Source of the DNA: JOPF133 sp052144935
GTDB taxonomy: Bacteria; Acidobacteriota; Terriglobia; Bryobacterales; Bryobacteraceae
Assembly: GCA_052144935.1 (NCBI GenBank)
Contig: JBKQPR010000144.1
Location: forward strand, 1 to 57,431
Reading direction: 5' to 3'
DNA length: 57,431 bases
Positions within the stretch are counted from its first letter, which is position 1; the number at the start of each line of letters is the position of its first letter. The notes under the pieces are model-generated. The model had not been told where the DNA came from, searched no databases, and saw only the letters and a program-made list of their open reading frames with translations. Positions 34,118-42,525 of this stretch are shown one piece after another. The position numbers and the translations under genes were made by a program.

Positions 34118-36622
34118 ATGAACCCCCGCAACACCGTTTCCCTTTCGCGCCGCGAGTTATTGCAGACCGCCTCCGCGGCGCTCGCGGCAGCCGCCCTTGG
34201 GCCCTCCGAAGCAACCGCCGCACCACCCCCCGCCACGCCCATCCGCCTCAGCGAGGGCTGGGAGCACTATTGCGGCGGCCTTGGTGGCATTTGGGAGGTC
34301 TGGCGCGGGAAAGCCGCCAGCGACAACGTCACCTGGGATCCGGTCGCCTTGCCCCACTGCTTCAACGCGTTCGACGCGGTCGATCCGGACCACGCCTATT
34401 ACGAAGGCCCGGGCTGGTATCGCACCACGTTCGCAGTGGCCCATCCCTATCCTGACGGCCGCACCCTCCTGCATTTCGAAGGCGCCGGCCAACGCAGCGA
34501 GGTCTACGTCGGTCTGAAAAAGGCCGGCGAGCACGTGGGCGGATACGACGAGTTCGTCGTCGATATCACCGGCGACATCGGCGGGCCGAAGGTCGAGCTG
34601 GCGGTGCTCTGCGACAACTCGCGCAACCTGGAGATGATCCCTTCCGACCTCAGCGATTTCAATCGCTATGGCGGCCTCTACCGCAACGTCAACCTGGTGT
34701 ATGTGCCGGCCATTTCGCTGGAACGCGTCCATGTGGATACAAGCGTCGCGGCCGATCGCGCCAGCGTCTCGGTGAAGGCGTTCCTCTACAATCCGGGCGG
34801 CCTGAAGGACCAGGTGACGGTGGAGACGGAGGTCACCGATCCGTCGGACAAGGTCGTCTTTACGGGATCGAAAGCTCTGGCCCCGTCCGGCGCGCCCTCC
34901 GGGCCCGCCGAGGAAGTGGCCGCCTTCCCCGTGCCGGCGCCCGCGCTCTGGTCGCCCGATACGCCCAACCTTTACCGCTGCTCCGTCACTCTGAAAAGCG
35001 CGCACGGCGAGCACAAGCTGGACGAGCGCTTCGGCCTGCGCACCATCGACTTTCCAAAGCACGGCGTCTTCCACTTGAATGGCAAGAAGCTCTTCCTGCG
35101 CGGCACCCAGCGGCACCAGGACCACGCCGGTCTGGCGGCCGCCATGACCGACGACCTGATGCGCCGCGAGATGCGCATGATCAAGGACATGGGCGCCAAT
35201 TTCATCCGCCTGGGACACTACCAGCAGCCGCGTCTGATCCTCGACCTGTGCGACGAGCTGGGCTTGATTGTGTGGGAGGAAAACCCCTGGTGCCGCGGCG
35301 GAGTGGGCGGCCCCGCCTACCGGGAGATGGGCCACCGCATGTTGCGCAACATGATCGCCCAGCACTACAACCACCCCTCCATCGTCTTCTGGGGGTTGGG
35401 CAACGAGACCGATTGGCCGGGCGATTTCGAGGTGCAGGACAAGGACAAGATCCGCGCCTTCATGCAGGAGCTGAACCAGATCGCGCACCAGGCCGACCCC
35501 ACGCGCCTCACCTCCATCCGCCGCAACGATTTCGCCAAGGACATTCCGGATGTGTATTCGCCCTCCATCTGGGCGGGCTGGTATAGCGGCCGCTACACCG
35601 AATACAAGTCCTCCGTCGGGAAGGAGGTCAAGACCGTCGACCGCATGTTGCATATCGAGTGGGGCGGCGATAGCCATACCGGCCGGCACTCCGAAGATCC
35701 CGACAAGGTGCTCGCGCAGATCTCCACCGGGCAGGGCGTGGAGGAGAAGGACCGCGCCTACCTGCTGACCGGCGGCCAGGCGCGCGCCTCGCGCGACGGC
35801 GATTGGTCCGAGACGTACATTTGCAACCTGTTCGACTGGCACCTGAAAGAGCACGAGACCATGGACTGGCTGGCCGGCGCGGCGCAGTGGGTCTTCAAGG
35901 ATTTCTCCACGCCGCTGCGGCCCGAAAATCCCGTGCCGCGCGTGAATCAGAAGGGCGTGGTCGAGCGCGACCTAACGCCCAAGGAAGGCTACTACGTCTT
36001 CCAGTCGTATTGGGCGGCGAAGCCCATGGCGCGCATTTACGGGCACTCATGGCCCATTCGCTGGGGCGCGCCGGGCGAGCGGAAGATGGTCAAGGTGTAC
36101 TCCAATTGCTCGACCGCCGAGCTGTTTCTCAACGGACAATCCTGCGGCGTGAAGCGGCGCGACAGCCAGGACTTTCCGGCCGCCGGCTTGCGCTGGGTGA
36201 TTCCGTTCACGGAAGGCGAGAATCGCCTGCGCGTGGTGGCGCACAGTGACGCGGCCGAGGTCACCGACGAGATCGCGTTCCGCTACCAGACCGCCAAATG
36301 GGACAATCCCGCGAAATTTCTGTTTGAGGAGATCGCCCGCGCGGGCGGTGTCGTCACCCTGGAAGCGCGCCTGGTGGATGCCCACGGTGTGCAATGTCTG
36401 GACGCGCGCCCGGCCGTGCGGTTCGCGCTGGCTGGAGACGGCGCACTGGTCGAGAACCTGGGCACCGCCGGCGGCTCGCGCCAGGTCGAATTGTCCAACG
36501 GCCGCGCGGTGGTGCGCGTGCGGGCCAAGGGCGAATCGGTAGTCAGCGTATCGTGTAAAGACGTGCCGACGGTGTTTCGGACCGTTGTGGGGCAGCCAAT
36601 CGTGGCTGCAGCCGGCTTTTAG
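34118..36622 (+). CDS. Tat-exported glycoside hydrolase family 2 (beta-galactosidase-like)
   Basis: 834 residues. It has a Tat signal, SLSRRELLQTASAALAAAAL. Family 2 architecture follows: a sugar-binding jelly roll (about 45-200), an immunoglobulin-like domain, a TIM barrel (from FHLNGKKLFLRGTQRHQDHA near 315), and C-terminal Ig-like domains. The acid/base is Glu430 in WGLGNETD and the likely nucleophile is Glu514 in LHIEWGGD. Secretion as a folded enzyme to the periplasm suggests action on oligosaccharides. Galactosidase, glucuronidase or mannosidase specificity is not decided. Confidence 0.9.
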   Translation: MNPRNTVSLSRRELLQTASAALAAAALGPSEATAAPPPATPIRLSEGWEHYCGGLGGIWEVWRGKAASDNVTWDPVALPHCFNAFDAVDPDHAYYEGPGWYRTTFAVAHPYPDGRTLLHFEGAGQRSEVYVGLKKAGEHVGGYDEFVVDITGDIGGPKVELAVLCDNSRNLEMIPSDLSDFNRYGGLYRNVNLVYVPAISLERVHVDTSVAADRASVSVKAFLYNPGGLKDQVTVETEVTDPSDKVVFTGSKALAPSGAPSGPAEEVAAFPVPAPALWSPDTPNLYRCSVTLKSAHGEHKLDERFGLRTIDFPKHGVFHLNGKKLFLRGTQRHQDHAGLAAAMTDDLMRREMRMIKDMGANFIRLGHYQQPRLILDLCDELGLIVWEENPWCRGGVGGPAYREMGHRMLRNMIAQHYNHPSIVFWGLGNETDWPGDFEVQDKDKIRAFMQELNQIAHQADPTRLTSIRRNDFAKDIPDVYSPSIWAGWYSGRYTEYKSSVGKEVKTVDRMLHIEWGGDSHTGRHSEDPDKVLAQISTGQGVEEKDRAYLLTGGQARASRDGDWSETYICNLFDWHLKEHETMDWLAGAAQWVFKDFSTPLRPENPVPRVNQKGVVERDLTPKEGYYVFQSYWAAKPMARIYGHSWPIRWGAPGERKMVKVYSNCSTAELFLNGQSCGVKRRDSQDFPAAGLRWVIPFTEGENRLRVVAHSDAAEVTDEIAFRYQTAKWDNPAKFLFEEIARAGGVVTLEARLVDAHGVQCLDARPAVRFALAGDGALVENLGTAGGSRQVELSNGRAVVRVRAKGESVVSVSCKDVPTVFRTVVGQPIVAAAGF

Positions 36623-37132
36623 CCGGCCGCTCCACCGGCACCGCCGCGGGTTCGGCAGCGGCTCGGTTTGATTCGATGCGGGATCGATCACATCACCAGC
36701 GGATCGGTAAGCCAAACGGCGTTAGGCCGGATCGCGGAGACCGGACCGAGCTAACTAACTCCGTGACGGGACGTCACGGGAGCGATTGCGGGCCCGCGGT
36801 CCGGCCCACGGTGGCCCGGGGAGCAGGTTCAAACATACATGCGAGACGGTATCTTCGGGATATAAGCCGAAGACCGCCAAATGGAATCACACCATGGACC
36901 GGCTCAAACAGATCTTTCCTGTGTCCGATACCTCTTCGGGCACTTAGCTCTACAACGTCTGAGTATCGGACCAAAGACACGGCGCGGTGCCAAGAGCTTT
37001 CTCCTGACACGCCCGTTCCATGGGGACGGCTTTCAGCCGGCGCACTCGCGGTACGCGGGAGTGTGCGCACGCTCCATCAGTTACCAGTCGAACCGCGGTT
37101 CTTGCGTTGGCGCTAAGGATCGAGCGATGACT
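36623..37132. other. Intergenic region with hairpin, no gene seen
   Basis: No supported coding sequence lies here. A perfect hairpin CCGTGAC / GTCACGG (36761-36767 and 36773-36779) may be a terminator stem for the GH2 gene, but it lacks a following T run. Frames open on both strands are GC-rich and do not resemble proteins. Confidence 0.4.
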
Positions 37133-37513
37133 CTACTTGACCGGCGCGCCGATCCACCACGTGATGCCACACGAATCGACGACGCCTGCATTACGGTGTC
37201 CGTACAGCTTATCTTCGGGCGCACTCAGTGACGTCCCCCCGGCAGCCAGCGCCTTAGCGTAAACCTCGTCCACGTTTTCCACCCATAGGTACAAGGCGGC
37301 CTTCAGGGCCTTCCACTGGTCGCCGGCCTGGCCCAGCATCACCAGCGAGTCGCCGATCTTGAGTTCGGCGTGCATCACCTTTTGGTCCGGGCTGCGTTGG
37401 CACAGCGACTCGACGGCGCCGAAAGCAGCCGCCAGGAACTTGAGTTCCGCGTCGGCGTCGGGCACCACGAGGTAGGGAGTTACGGTGCGGTAAGTTTCGA
37501 TTGTATCGGCCAT
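37133..37513 (-). CDS. VOC-superfamily (glyoxalase-like, PhnB-type) protein
   Basis: 126 residues, with paired beta-alpha-beta-beta-beta modules: YRTVTPYLVVPDADAELKFL, HAELKIGDSLVMLG, LYLWVENVDEVYAKALAAG and the final YGHRNAGVVDSCGITWWI. The metal-ligand His (MHAEL) and the GHR.G.V.D.CG pattern match PhnB/YdcL-like members. It is 12 bases downstream of an AraC-type regulator on the same strand, so they are probably co-transcribed. Confidence 0.85.
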   Translation of the reverse strand: MADTIETYRTVTPYLVVPDADAELKFLAAAFGAVESLCQRSPDQKVMHAELKIGDSLVMLGQAGDQWKALKAALYLWVENVDEVYAKALAAGGTSLSAPEDKLYGHRNAGVVDSCGITWWIGAPVK

Positions 37514-37525
37514 GAACGAAGCATC

Positions 37526-38389
37526 TCACAGCCAGCCGTTGCCGGATTGTAGAAATTTGACGTGGTTCCGGAACTCCGTTCGCGCCACCTGATACCCGGT
37601 CGGCGTGATGCCCGCAAACGAGCGAAAGTCGTGGATGAAATGGGCCTGGTCGAAATACCCGCAGTCCACCGCGATGCGGGTCCAATCCACGCCATCGCCA
37701 CGCTCCGCACCAGCCAATTCCCGCTGAGCCAAAGCCCGCTGAAATCGCAGGATGCGGCAGTAGTGTTTGGGAGGCACGCCAACACTGGCCTTGAATCGCT
37801 CGATGAAGCGCTTCGGGCTGAGACCGATCCTTTCGGCCACCGCCGCGATGCTCGACTGAAGAGGCCGCTGGTGGAATGCCTCCAGCGCGAAGGCCACGGC
37901 GGCATGAGGACCCGCCGGTTTCCAGACCTCCGCCAGCGCGCGCTCCATCGCCGCCAGCTTGGCCTGCGGACTGGGCGCCTCGAGCGACTGCTCACGCAGC
38001 TCTGCCGCCCGGCGTCCCCAGAGCAACTCCAAGGGTATCGAGGCGTCCCGCAACTCGTGCGCCGGCGTCCGGAAAAACGGAACCGTCCCACCCGGCTTGA
38101 AAGCCACGCCGAGCACGCATTCCTGTTCCGCCGTGTCGATGACGCAATACCGCGACTGCACGCCGGACAACACCGTGCCGGACGACGTAGTCTGGCAGCC
38201 AAATCCCAGCTCCGGGCGATACACGCGCGTCTGGTCCTCTTTGAGATTGACGATCAACTGCGCGGCGCCGCTAGGGAGAACCCGTTCCAGAGCGTGCGTT
38301 CTGGGCCCGCTTTCCGAGAACCAGATCGACGCGATGTACGCATTGAGGGGAGGTGCTGGGATGCGCTGCAGATAGAGCGGCCGCGCCAC
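37526..38389 (-). CDS. AraC-family transcriptional regulator (DUF6597-type sensor domain)
   Basis: 287 residues. The N-terminal domain (about 1-150) carries ALERVLPSGAAQLIVNL and GVAFKPGGTVPFFRTPAHEL, typical of the DUF6597 domain fused to AraC heads. The C-terminal double HTH (about 175-270) has IAAVAERIGLSPKRFIERFK and IAVDCGYFDQAHFIHDFRSF. It likely controls its own transcript with the VOC gene. Truncated copies of its N-terminal coding sequence lie at 42255-42490 on the far side of the sensor-kinase gene. Confidence 0.85.
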   Translation of the reverse strand: MARPLYLQRIPAPPLNAYIASIWFSESGPRTHALERVLPSGAAQLIVNLKEDQTRVYRPELGFGCQTTSSGTVLSGVQSRYCVIDTAEQECVLGVAFKPGGTVPFFRTPAHELRDASIPLELLWGRRAAELREQSLEAPSPQAKLAAMERALAEVWKPAGPHAAVAFALEAFHQRPLQSSIAAVAERIGLSPKRFIERFKASVGVPPKHYCRILRFQRALAQRELAGAERGDGVDWTRIAVDCGYFDQAHFIHDFRSFAGITPTGYQVARTEFRNHVKFLQSGNGWL

Positions 38390-38718
38390 GCCTCATTCTA
38401 CCGCGACGTGCACGGTTCCGCGTGCCGGCGCGCCCGGCGCCATTCGCGGCGCCGAACTCCCGTCTGGGAATTTACCGTTTTGTAAAACACGGCGGGCTGG
38501 TGATTTGCTCGAACCCAGTATGCCGCTGGCCCTATGCCGATCGCGGCCCTGCGCGCCGCCGGACCGGACGAAAGCCAGGAGGCAATGCCGCGTGACTTGG
38601 ACCGATGCGGGAAGATCGCTGTGGAACCGTCGCCGCGAAGCCCGGCCAATCGGAGGGATCGCGCGTTTGGCCCTCACCAGGGGACGGATCGGCGCTCATC
38701 AGGCATCGTCCGCTTACA
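38390..38718. other. Intergenic region upstream of the AraC gene, no gene seen
   Basis: 329 bases without a supportable gene. It contains TTTACCGTTTTGTAAAAC (near 38470-38487), a partly symmetric AT-rich stretch in otherwise GC-rich sequence that could be an operator or promoter for the AraC/VOC transcript. Short frames on both strands look like noise. Confidence 0.35.
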
Positions 38719-41700
38719 TCATCCTGGCACATGAATGTCGGCGTTCGCGGGTTCGGTGGGGGAGCATTTTGCGGACAAGTCTGCAATCAGGTCCCGAAGC
38801 TTGTCCCGGTCCAACGGCTTCGTGAGGTATCCGTTCATACCAGCATCCAGACAAATGTCGCGATACTCCGTCGTCGCGTGCGCGGTCAACCCGAAGATCA
38901 CGGGCTGGCGGTCGAGGGGGAGCCGGCTCCGGATTTCCCTGGTCGCTTCCAGTCCGTCGACCTCAGGCATCTGCACGTCCATTAACACGAGGTCATAGCG
39001 ATTTCCGACGGCGGCCGCGATGGCCTGCGAACCGTCCTTTGCCAGGTCCGCCTTCACCCCGAGTCTCTCCAGCAGCATGAGAACGACTTTCTGATTTACG
39101 GCGTTATCCTCCGCTACCAGAACCCTCAAATGCCGGCCCGCGCACACCGTTGGCGAAGGAGCGGTGCGCGGCGCCGCCGGTTCCTGCGCATGGGCCATCA
39201 GGACCGTGAATCGGAACCGCGTGCCCTCGCCCGGCCTGGATTCCACATCGATCCTTCCGCCCATCATCTCCACGAGCCGTTTTGAAATCGCCAGACCCAG
39301 CCCGGTTCCCCCGTAACGGCGGCTGATGGAGGCATTCGCCTGATTGAACGAGGAGAACAGGCGAGGCAGTTGGTCCGGTGCAATCCCAATACCGGTGTCG
39401 CGAACCTCGATGGCGATGCCAAACGAGTTCTCGTCCTGCCGTTCCAAACCGGCCGAGAGCACCACCTCCCCGGAACTGGTAAACTTCAGCGCGTTTGAGA
39501 TCAGGTTCAGGATCACTTGCCGCAACCGGGTTTCGTCTCCGGCCACCCACACGGGCAATTCCGGCGCCAGCTCGCAACCGAGGCGCAGGTTTTTTTCCGC
39601 GGCTGCGGTGCGAAACAGCCCTAGGCTTTCTTCCAGGGAACGGCGGAGGTGGAAGGGCGCAACCTCCAACTCCAGTTTTCCGGCTTCCACTTTGGAGAAG
39701 TCCAGGACGTCGTTAATGACCCTCAGCAGCGCATCCCCGGAAGAGCGGATCATTCGAACCATCTCCAGGGCCTCGCTGGGATCCCGCATGGTCTCCAGCA
39801 GCCGGCTCAACCCGATGATGCCGTTCAAAGGCGTCCTGATCTCGTGGCTCATGGTTGCCAGAAAGCGCCCCTTGGCTTGGCTGGCTTCGTCGGCCCGCTT
39901 GCGTTCGGATTCCAGTTCGGCGGTGCGTTGTCGCACCGCTTGTTCCAACTGGCGGTTCCTGCGCCGCAGCAGCCGGTGCCTCCACAGAATGACGCCCCAC
40001 ACGGCGGCCGCACCTGCCAGGAGCGCCAGGCACCGGAACCACCAGGTTTCGAACCACTTCGGCTCGATTCGGAACTCCGCCACAGCCACTTTCGCGGAGA
40101 CCGGCTCATCCCGAACCCGCGACCGGATCTCCAGCCGGTGCCGGCCCGGGGCAAGCCCGGCAAACGAGATGATCCGCTCCGTGGTGTCGGTCCAAGGTTC
40201 CCCGTCCAGCCGGTACGCAAAGCGTACCAGTTGCTCGCTCCTGAAGCTGAGCGACGAGAACTCGGCCCTGACAACCCTCGGCGTCTGCTCGATCTCCACC
40301 CTGGTAATGACCGGGTCGGCCACCGGAGGCCGCAGCGAGCCACCGCCGGGAGGGCGGTAGTGCGCCAGTCCGCCGCTGGTGCCGATCCACACACTGCCAT
40401 CGGCGTCGGCCCAGAACGCCTCGCCGTCGCAGTCGTTCCAGATCAAGCCGTCTTCGGTAGACCTCTGCGTCCAGGAATTGGCGCTCAGGACCGCCACGCC
40501 GTTGGCAGTGCCTCGCCAGAAATTGCCGAACGCGTCAAAGCCGTGGAAGACGGTCAAATCGTTCGACTGGGGGTTGGCCGGCACGATCGGGTCCACGTGC
40601 ACGATACGATCGCCGGAAAGCTGTAGCCGTTCGACTCCGGCGTCCAACCGGTGTCGCAGCCACAAGGTACCATCCGGCGCCAGGGCCGGGACGTAAGCAT
40701 CGCCGCTGAGGCCTTCGGGTTTCCCGTAGTGGCGCCATACGCCATCGCGCATACGCCAGAGCCCGTCGGGATTGGTGATCCACATCGCCCCGCCGGAATC
40801 CATGGTGACTGCCCAGGCCCTGCGCTGGAGCGACGGGGGTTGATCGATGCGAACGAAGCGATCCGAAACGGCCGGCCGACTGTTGAGGAAGATTCCGCAG
40901 GAGCTTCCCATCCAGACACGGTCCAGACGGTCGACGAAGATAAAGCTCACGGTGTCGCACGGCAGGTCCTGCCGGCTAACCGGATGGACTCTTCCGCTGG
41001 CCGGCTCGAGGCGTGCCAAACCGCCGGGTCGGCTGACGGCCCAGATGGAGCCGTCGGAGGTCTCACCCAGCCATCGGACGGTGTCGCCTCCGAGGCCGTC
41101 CTTCCTGGTCCAGATGGTTGGCCGGGAATGCCCATTCAGGCGCGCCAGGCCAAGGGAAGTCCCCACCCAGAGGGATCCCTTCCGGTCCCGCCGGATACTC
41201 CAGATCACGTCCGACGGCAGTCCCTGCGCCACGGTCCAGGATTCCCATTCGCCCCTGCCGAGCCATCGGGCGATACCCGTGCCGATCAGGCCAATCCACA
41301 AGGATCCCTCGCGATCTTCCAGCGCTGCGCTGGTCATGGCGCTGCGCAAGCCTTGCCGGCGGTCCACCACGGTCCACCCCGCGGCGCTTCGGATCGCCAG
41401 CCCCTGGTCGGTAGGAACCATCACCGATCCATCCCTGGTAATGGTGATGGCGCCCCAGAACATGCTGGTTCCGATGTCCGGTTTTTCTTGGATCATGCGA
41501 GCCTGGCCCGGCGGCTTGCGATAAAGCCGGCTGAGGCTGCGAGCCCATACCGTTCCGTCCGGGGCAACTGCGATCCCGTCCCAGGAGTCCTCGGGCAGTC
41601 CGCTCTCCGGCCCGAAGACCGAGATACGGCCGCCGTCTTCGACGCACAGATGGAAGTCGCAGCCGAACCAGAGTTGCGAGCCGTGCCGCAGAATTCCGTG

Positions 41701-42210
41701 CATCGGCTTGCCTTCCAGAGCGGGGGGCAAGCGATACGGGCGCAAAACGAGGGAATCGGCGCCCGCCGGCAGCACCTCCGTCAGGCCGGCCCCGGTTGAA
41801 ACTACCACATGACCATGGACGTCTTCGGCGATGCGTTGTGCGCCGTTGAGGGGGCCGCTGAGGCCGAGTACCTCGTGGAAGATCCGGCCATCGAAGCGGA
41901 GGATTTTGTTGCAGGCGTGGGACCAGAGGGCCCCATTTGAGGCCAGGTAGAGGGTGTGAATCTCGGTACCGCACGGCACCCCTTCGGCCGGCCCCATCAG
42001 CCGAAAGCGGGTTCCATCATAACGGTACAAGCCGCCTTCGGAGCCGGCCCAGATGTAACCGGCACGGTCCTGGGCCAACGACAGGACGACCATGTTCCGG
42101 AGCCCCTCGTCGGCTCCATACTGGCGGAAACTATATTGCTGGGCCACACCAGCACCAGTCAACGCCAGAATGAGCGCGGCACGCGCACCGAGTCTATGGC
42201 ACCGACACAT
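38719..42210 (-). CDS. Hybrid sensor histidine kinase with two-component propeller and receiver domain
   Basis: 1163 residues. A signal peptide is at about 1-23. Repeated propeller strands follow to about 650 (DRAGYIWAGSEGGLYRYDG, DREGSLWIGLIGTGIARW and similar), then a Y_Y_Y domain (about 660-720, FAYRLDGEPW), one membrane span (about 733-752), a HisKA domain with MSHEIRTPLNG (His about 788), an HATPase with NLISNALKFT, DTGIGI and GGTGLGL, and a C-terminal receiver with the acceptor Asp in LVLMDVQMPEVDG (about 1076). This reads as a periplasmic ligand sensor of the HTCS type; in Bacteroidetes such sensors detect glycans. It ends in a receiver rather than an AraC output domain, so a separate partner is needed; the AraC gene downstream lacks a receiver. 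Confidence 0.9.
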   Translation of the reverse strand: MCRCHRLGARAALILALTGAGVAQQYSFRQYGADEGLRNMVVLSLAQDRAGYIWAGSEGGLYRYDGTRFRLMGPAEGVPCGTEIHTLYLASNGALWSHACNKILRFDGRIFHEVLGLSGPLNGAQRIAEDVHGHVVVSTGAGLTEVLPAGADSLVLRPYRLPPALEGKPMHGILRHGSQLWFGCDFHLCVEDGGRISVFGPESGLPEDSWDGIAVAPDGTVWARSLSRLYRKPPGQARMIQEKPDIGTSMFWGAITITRDGSVMVPTDQGLAIRSAAGWTVVDRRQGLRSAMTSAALEDREGSLWIGLIGTGIARWLGRGEWESWTVAQGLPSDVIWSIRRDRKGSLWVGTSLGLARLNGHSRPTIWTRKDGLGGDTVRWLGETSDGSIWAVSRPGGLARLEPASGRVHPVSRQDLPCDTVSFIFVDRLDRVWMGSSCGIFLNSRPAVSDRFVRIDQPPSLQRRAWAVTMDSGGAMWITNPDGLWRMRDGVWRHYGKPEGLSGDAYVPALAPDGTLWLRHRLDAGVERLQLSGDRIVHVDPIVPANPQSNDLTVFHGFDAFGNFWRGTANGVAVLSANSWTQRSTEDGLIWNDCDGEAFWADADGSVWIGTSGGLAHYRPPGGGSLRPPVADPVITRVEIEQTPRVVRAEFSSLSFRSEQLVRFAYRLDGEPWTDTTERIISFAGLAPGRHRLEIRSRVRDEPVSAKVAVAEFRIEPKWFETWWFRCLALLAGAAAVWGVILWRHRLLRRRNRQLEQAVRQRTAELESERKRADEASQAKGRFLATMSHEIRTPLNGIIGLSRLLETMRDPSEALEMVRMIRSSGDALLRVINDVLDFSKVEAGKLELEVAPFHLRRSLEESLGLFRTAAAEKNLRLGCELAPELPVWVAGDETRLRQVILNLISNALKFTSSGEVVLSAGLERQDENSFGIAIEVRDTGIGIAPDQLPRLFSSFNQANASISRRYGGTGLGLAISKRLVEMMGGRIDVESRPGEGTRFRFTVLMAHAQEPAAPRTAPSPTVCAGRHLRVLVAEDNAVNQKVVLMLLERLGVKADLAKDGSQAIAAAVGNRYDLVLMDVQMPEVDGLEATREIRSRLPLDRQPVIFGLTAHATTEYRDICLDAGMNGYLTKPLDRDKLRDLIADLSAKCSPTEPANADIHVPG

Positions 42211-42254
42211 TCACCCGTACTCACCTTACATATCGGCCGAAGTACGATGCGCTT

Positions 42255-42420
42255 CCAGCCAACCTGTGCCGAAGTGCGCCGCGATCCGGAATAACGGAAC
42301 CGTCCCCCCGGTTTGAAGGTCACGCCGGGCACGCGTTCCGTGTTCCGCCCCACGCCGGACACCGTGCCGGACGGGGTAGTCCGGCTGCCAAATCCCTGCT
42401 CGGGCGATACCGCGACACAG
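42255..42420 (-). pseudogene. Truncated copy of the AraC regulator gene, N-terminal part
   Basis: On the minus strand the sequence gives FGSRTTPSGTVSGVG and PGVTFKPGGRFRYSG, matching FGCQTTSSGTVLSGV and LGVAFKPGGTVPFFR of the AraC protein at 37526-38389. At nucleotide level it aligns with about 38060-38215 with a gap of roughly 24 bases. It has no start and no DNA-binding domain. It sits in the 315-base divergent gap between the sensor kinase and the ADOP permease. Confidence 0.65.
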
Positions 42421-42448
42421 CCACCCAGACGATCACCGGGCCGACTTT

Positions 42449-42490
42449 CGCCGGCAGCCAAATCCCAGCTTCGGACGATACCGCGGCCCT
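42449..42490 (-). pseudogene. Second, shorter fragment of the AraC gene
   Basis: GCCAAATCCCAGCTTCGGAC, followed by GATACCGCG, matches the AraC gene near 38199-38225 and also the end of the adjacent remnant (near 42386-42412), so this part of the gene is present three times in the window. Confidence 0.5.
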
Positions 42491-42525
42491 GCACGATTCC
42501 CGGCGCCGCCGCGTTATCCTGGCAT

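Noticed and set aside
34157..35854. 565-codon open frame antisense to the GH2 gene
   Set aside because: The sense frame has a Tat signal and both catalytic glutamates; the antisense product has no recognisable motif.
42313..42525. N-terminal extension of the ADOP permease
   Set aside because: The region is the reverse complement of AraC gene fragments; permease-like sequence begins at 42526.
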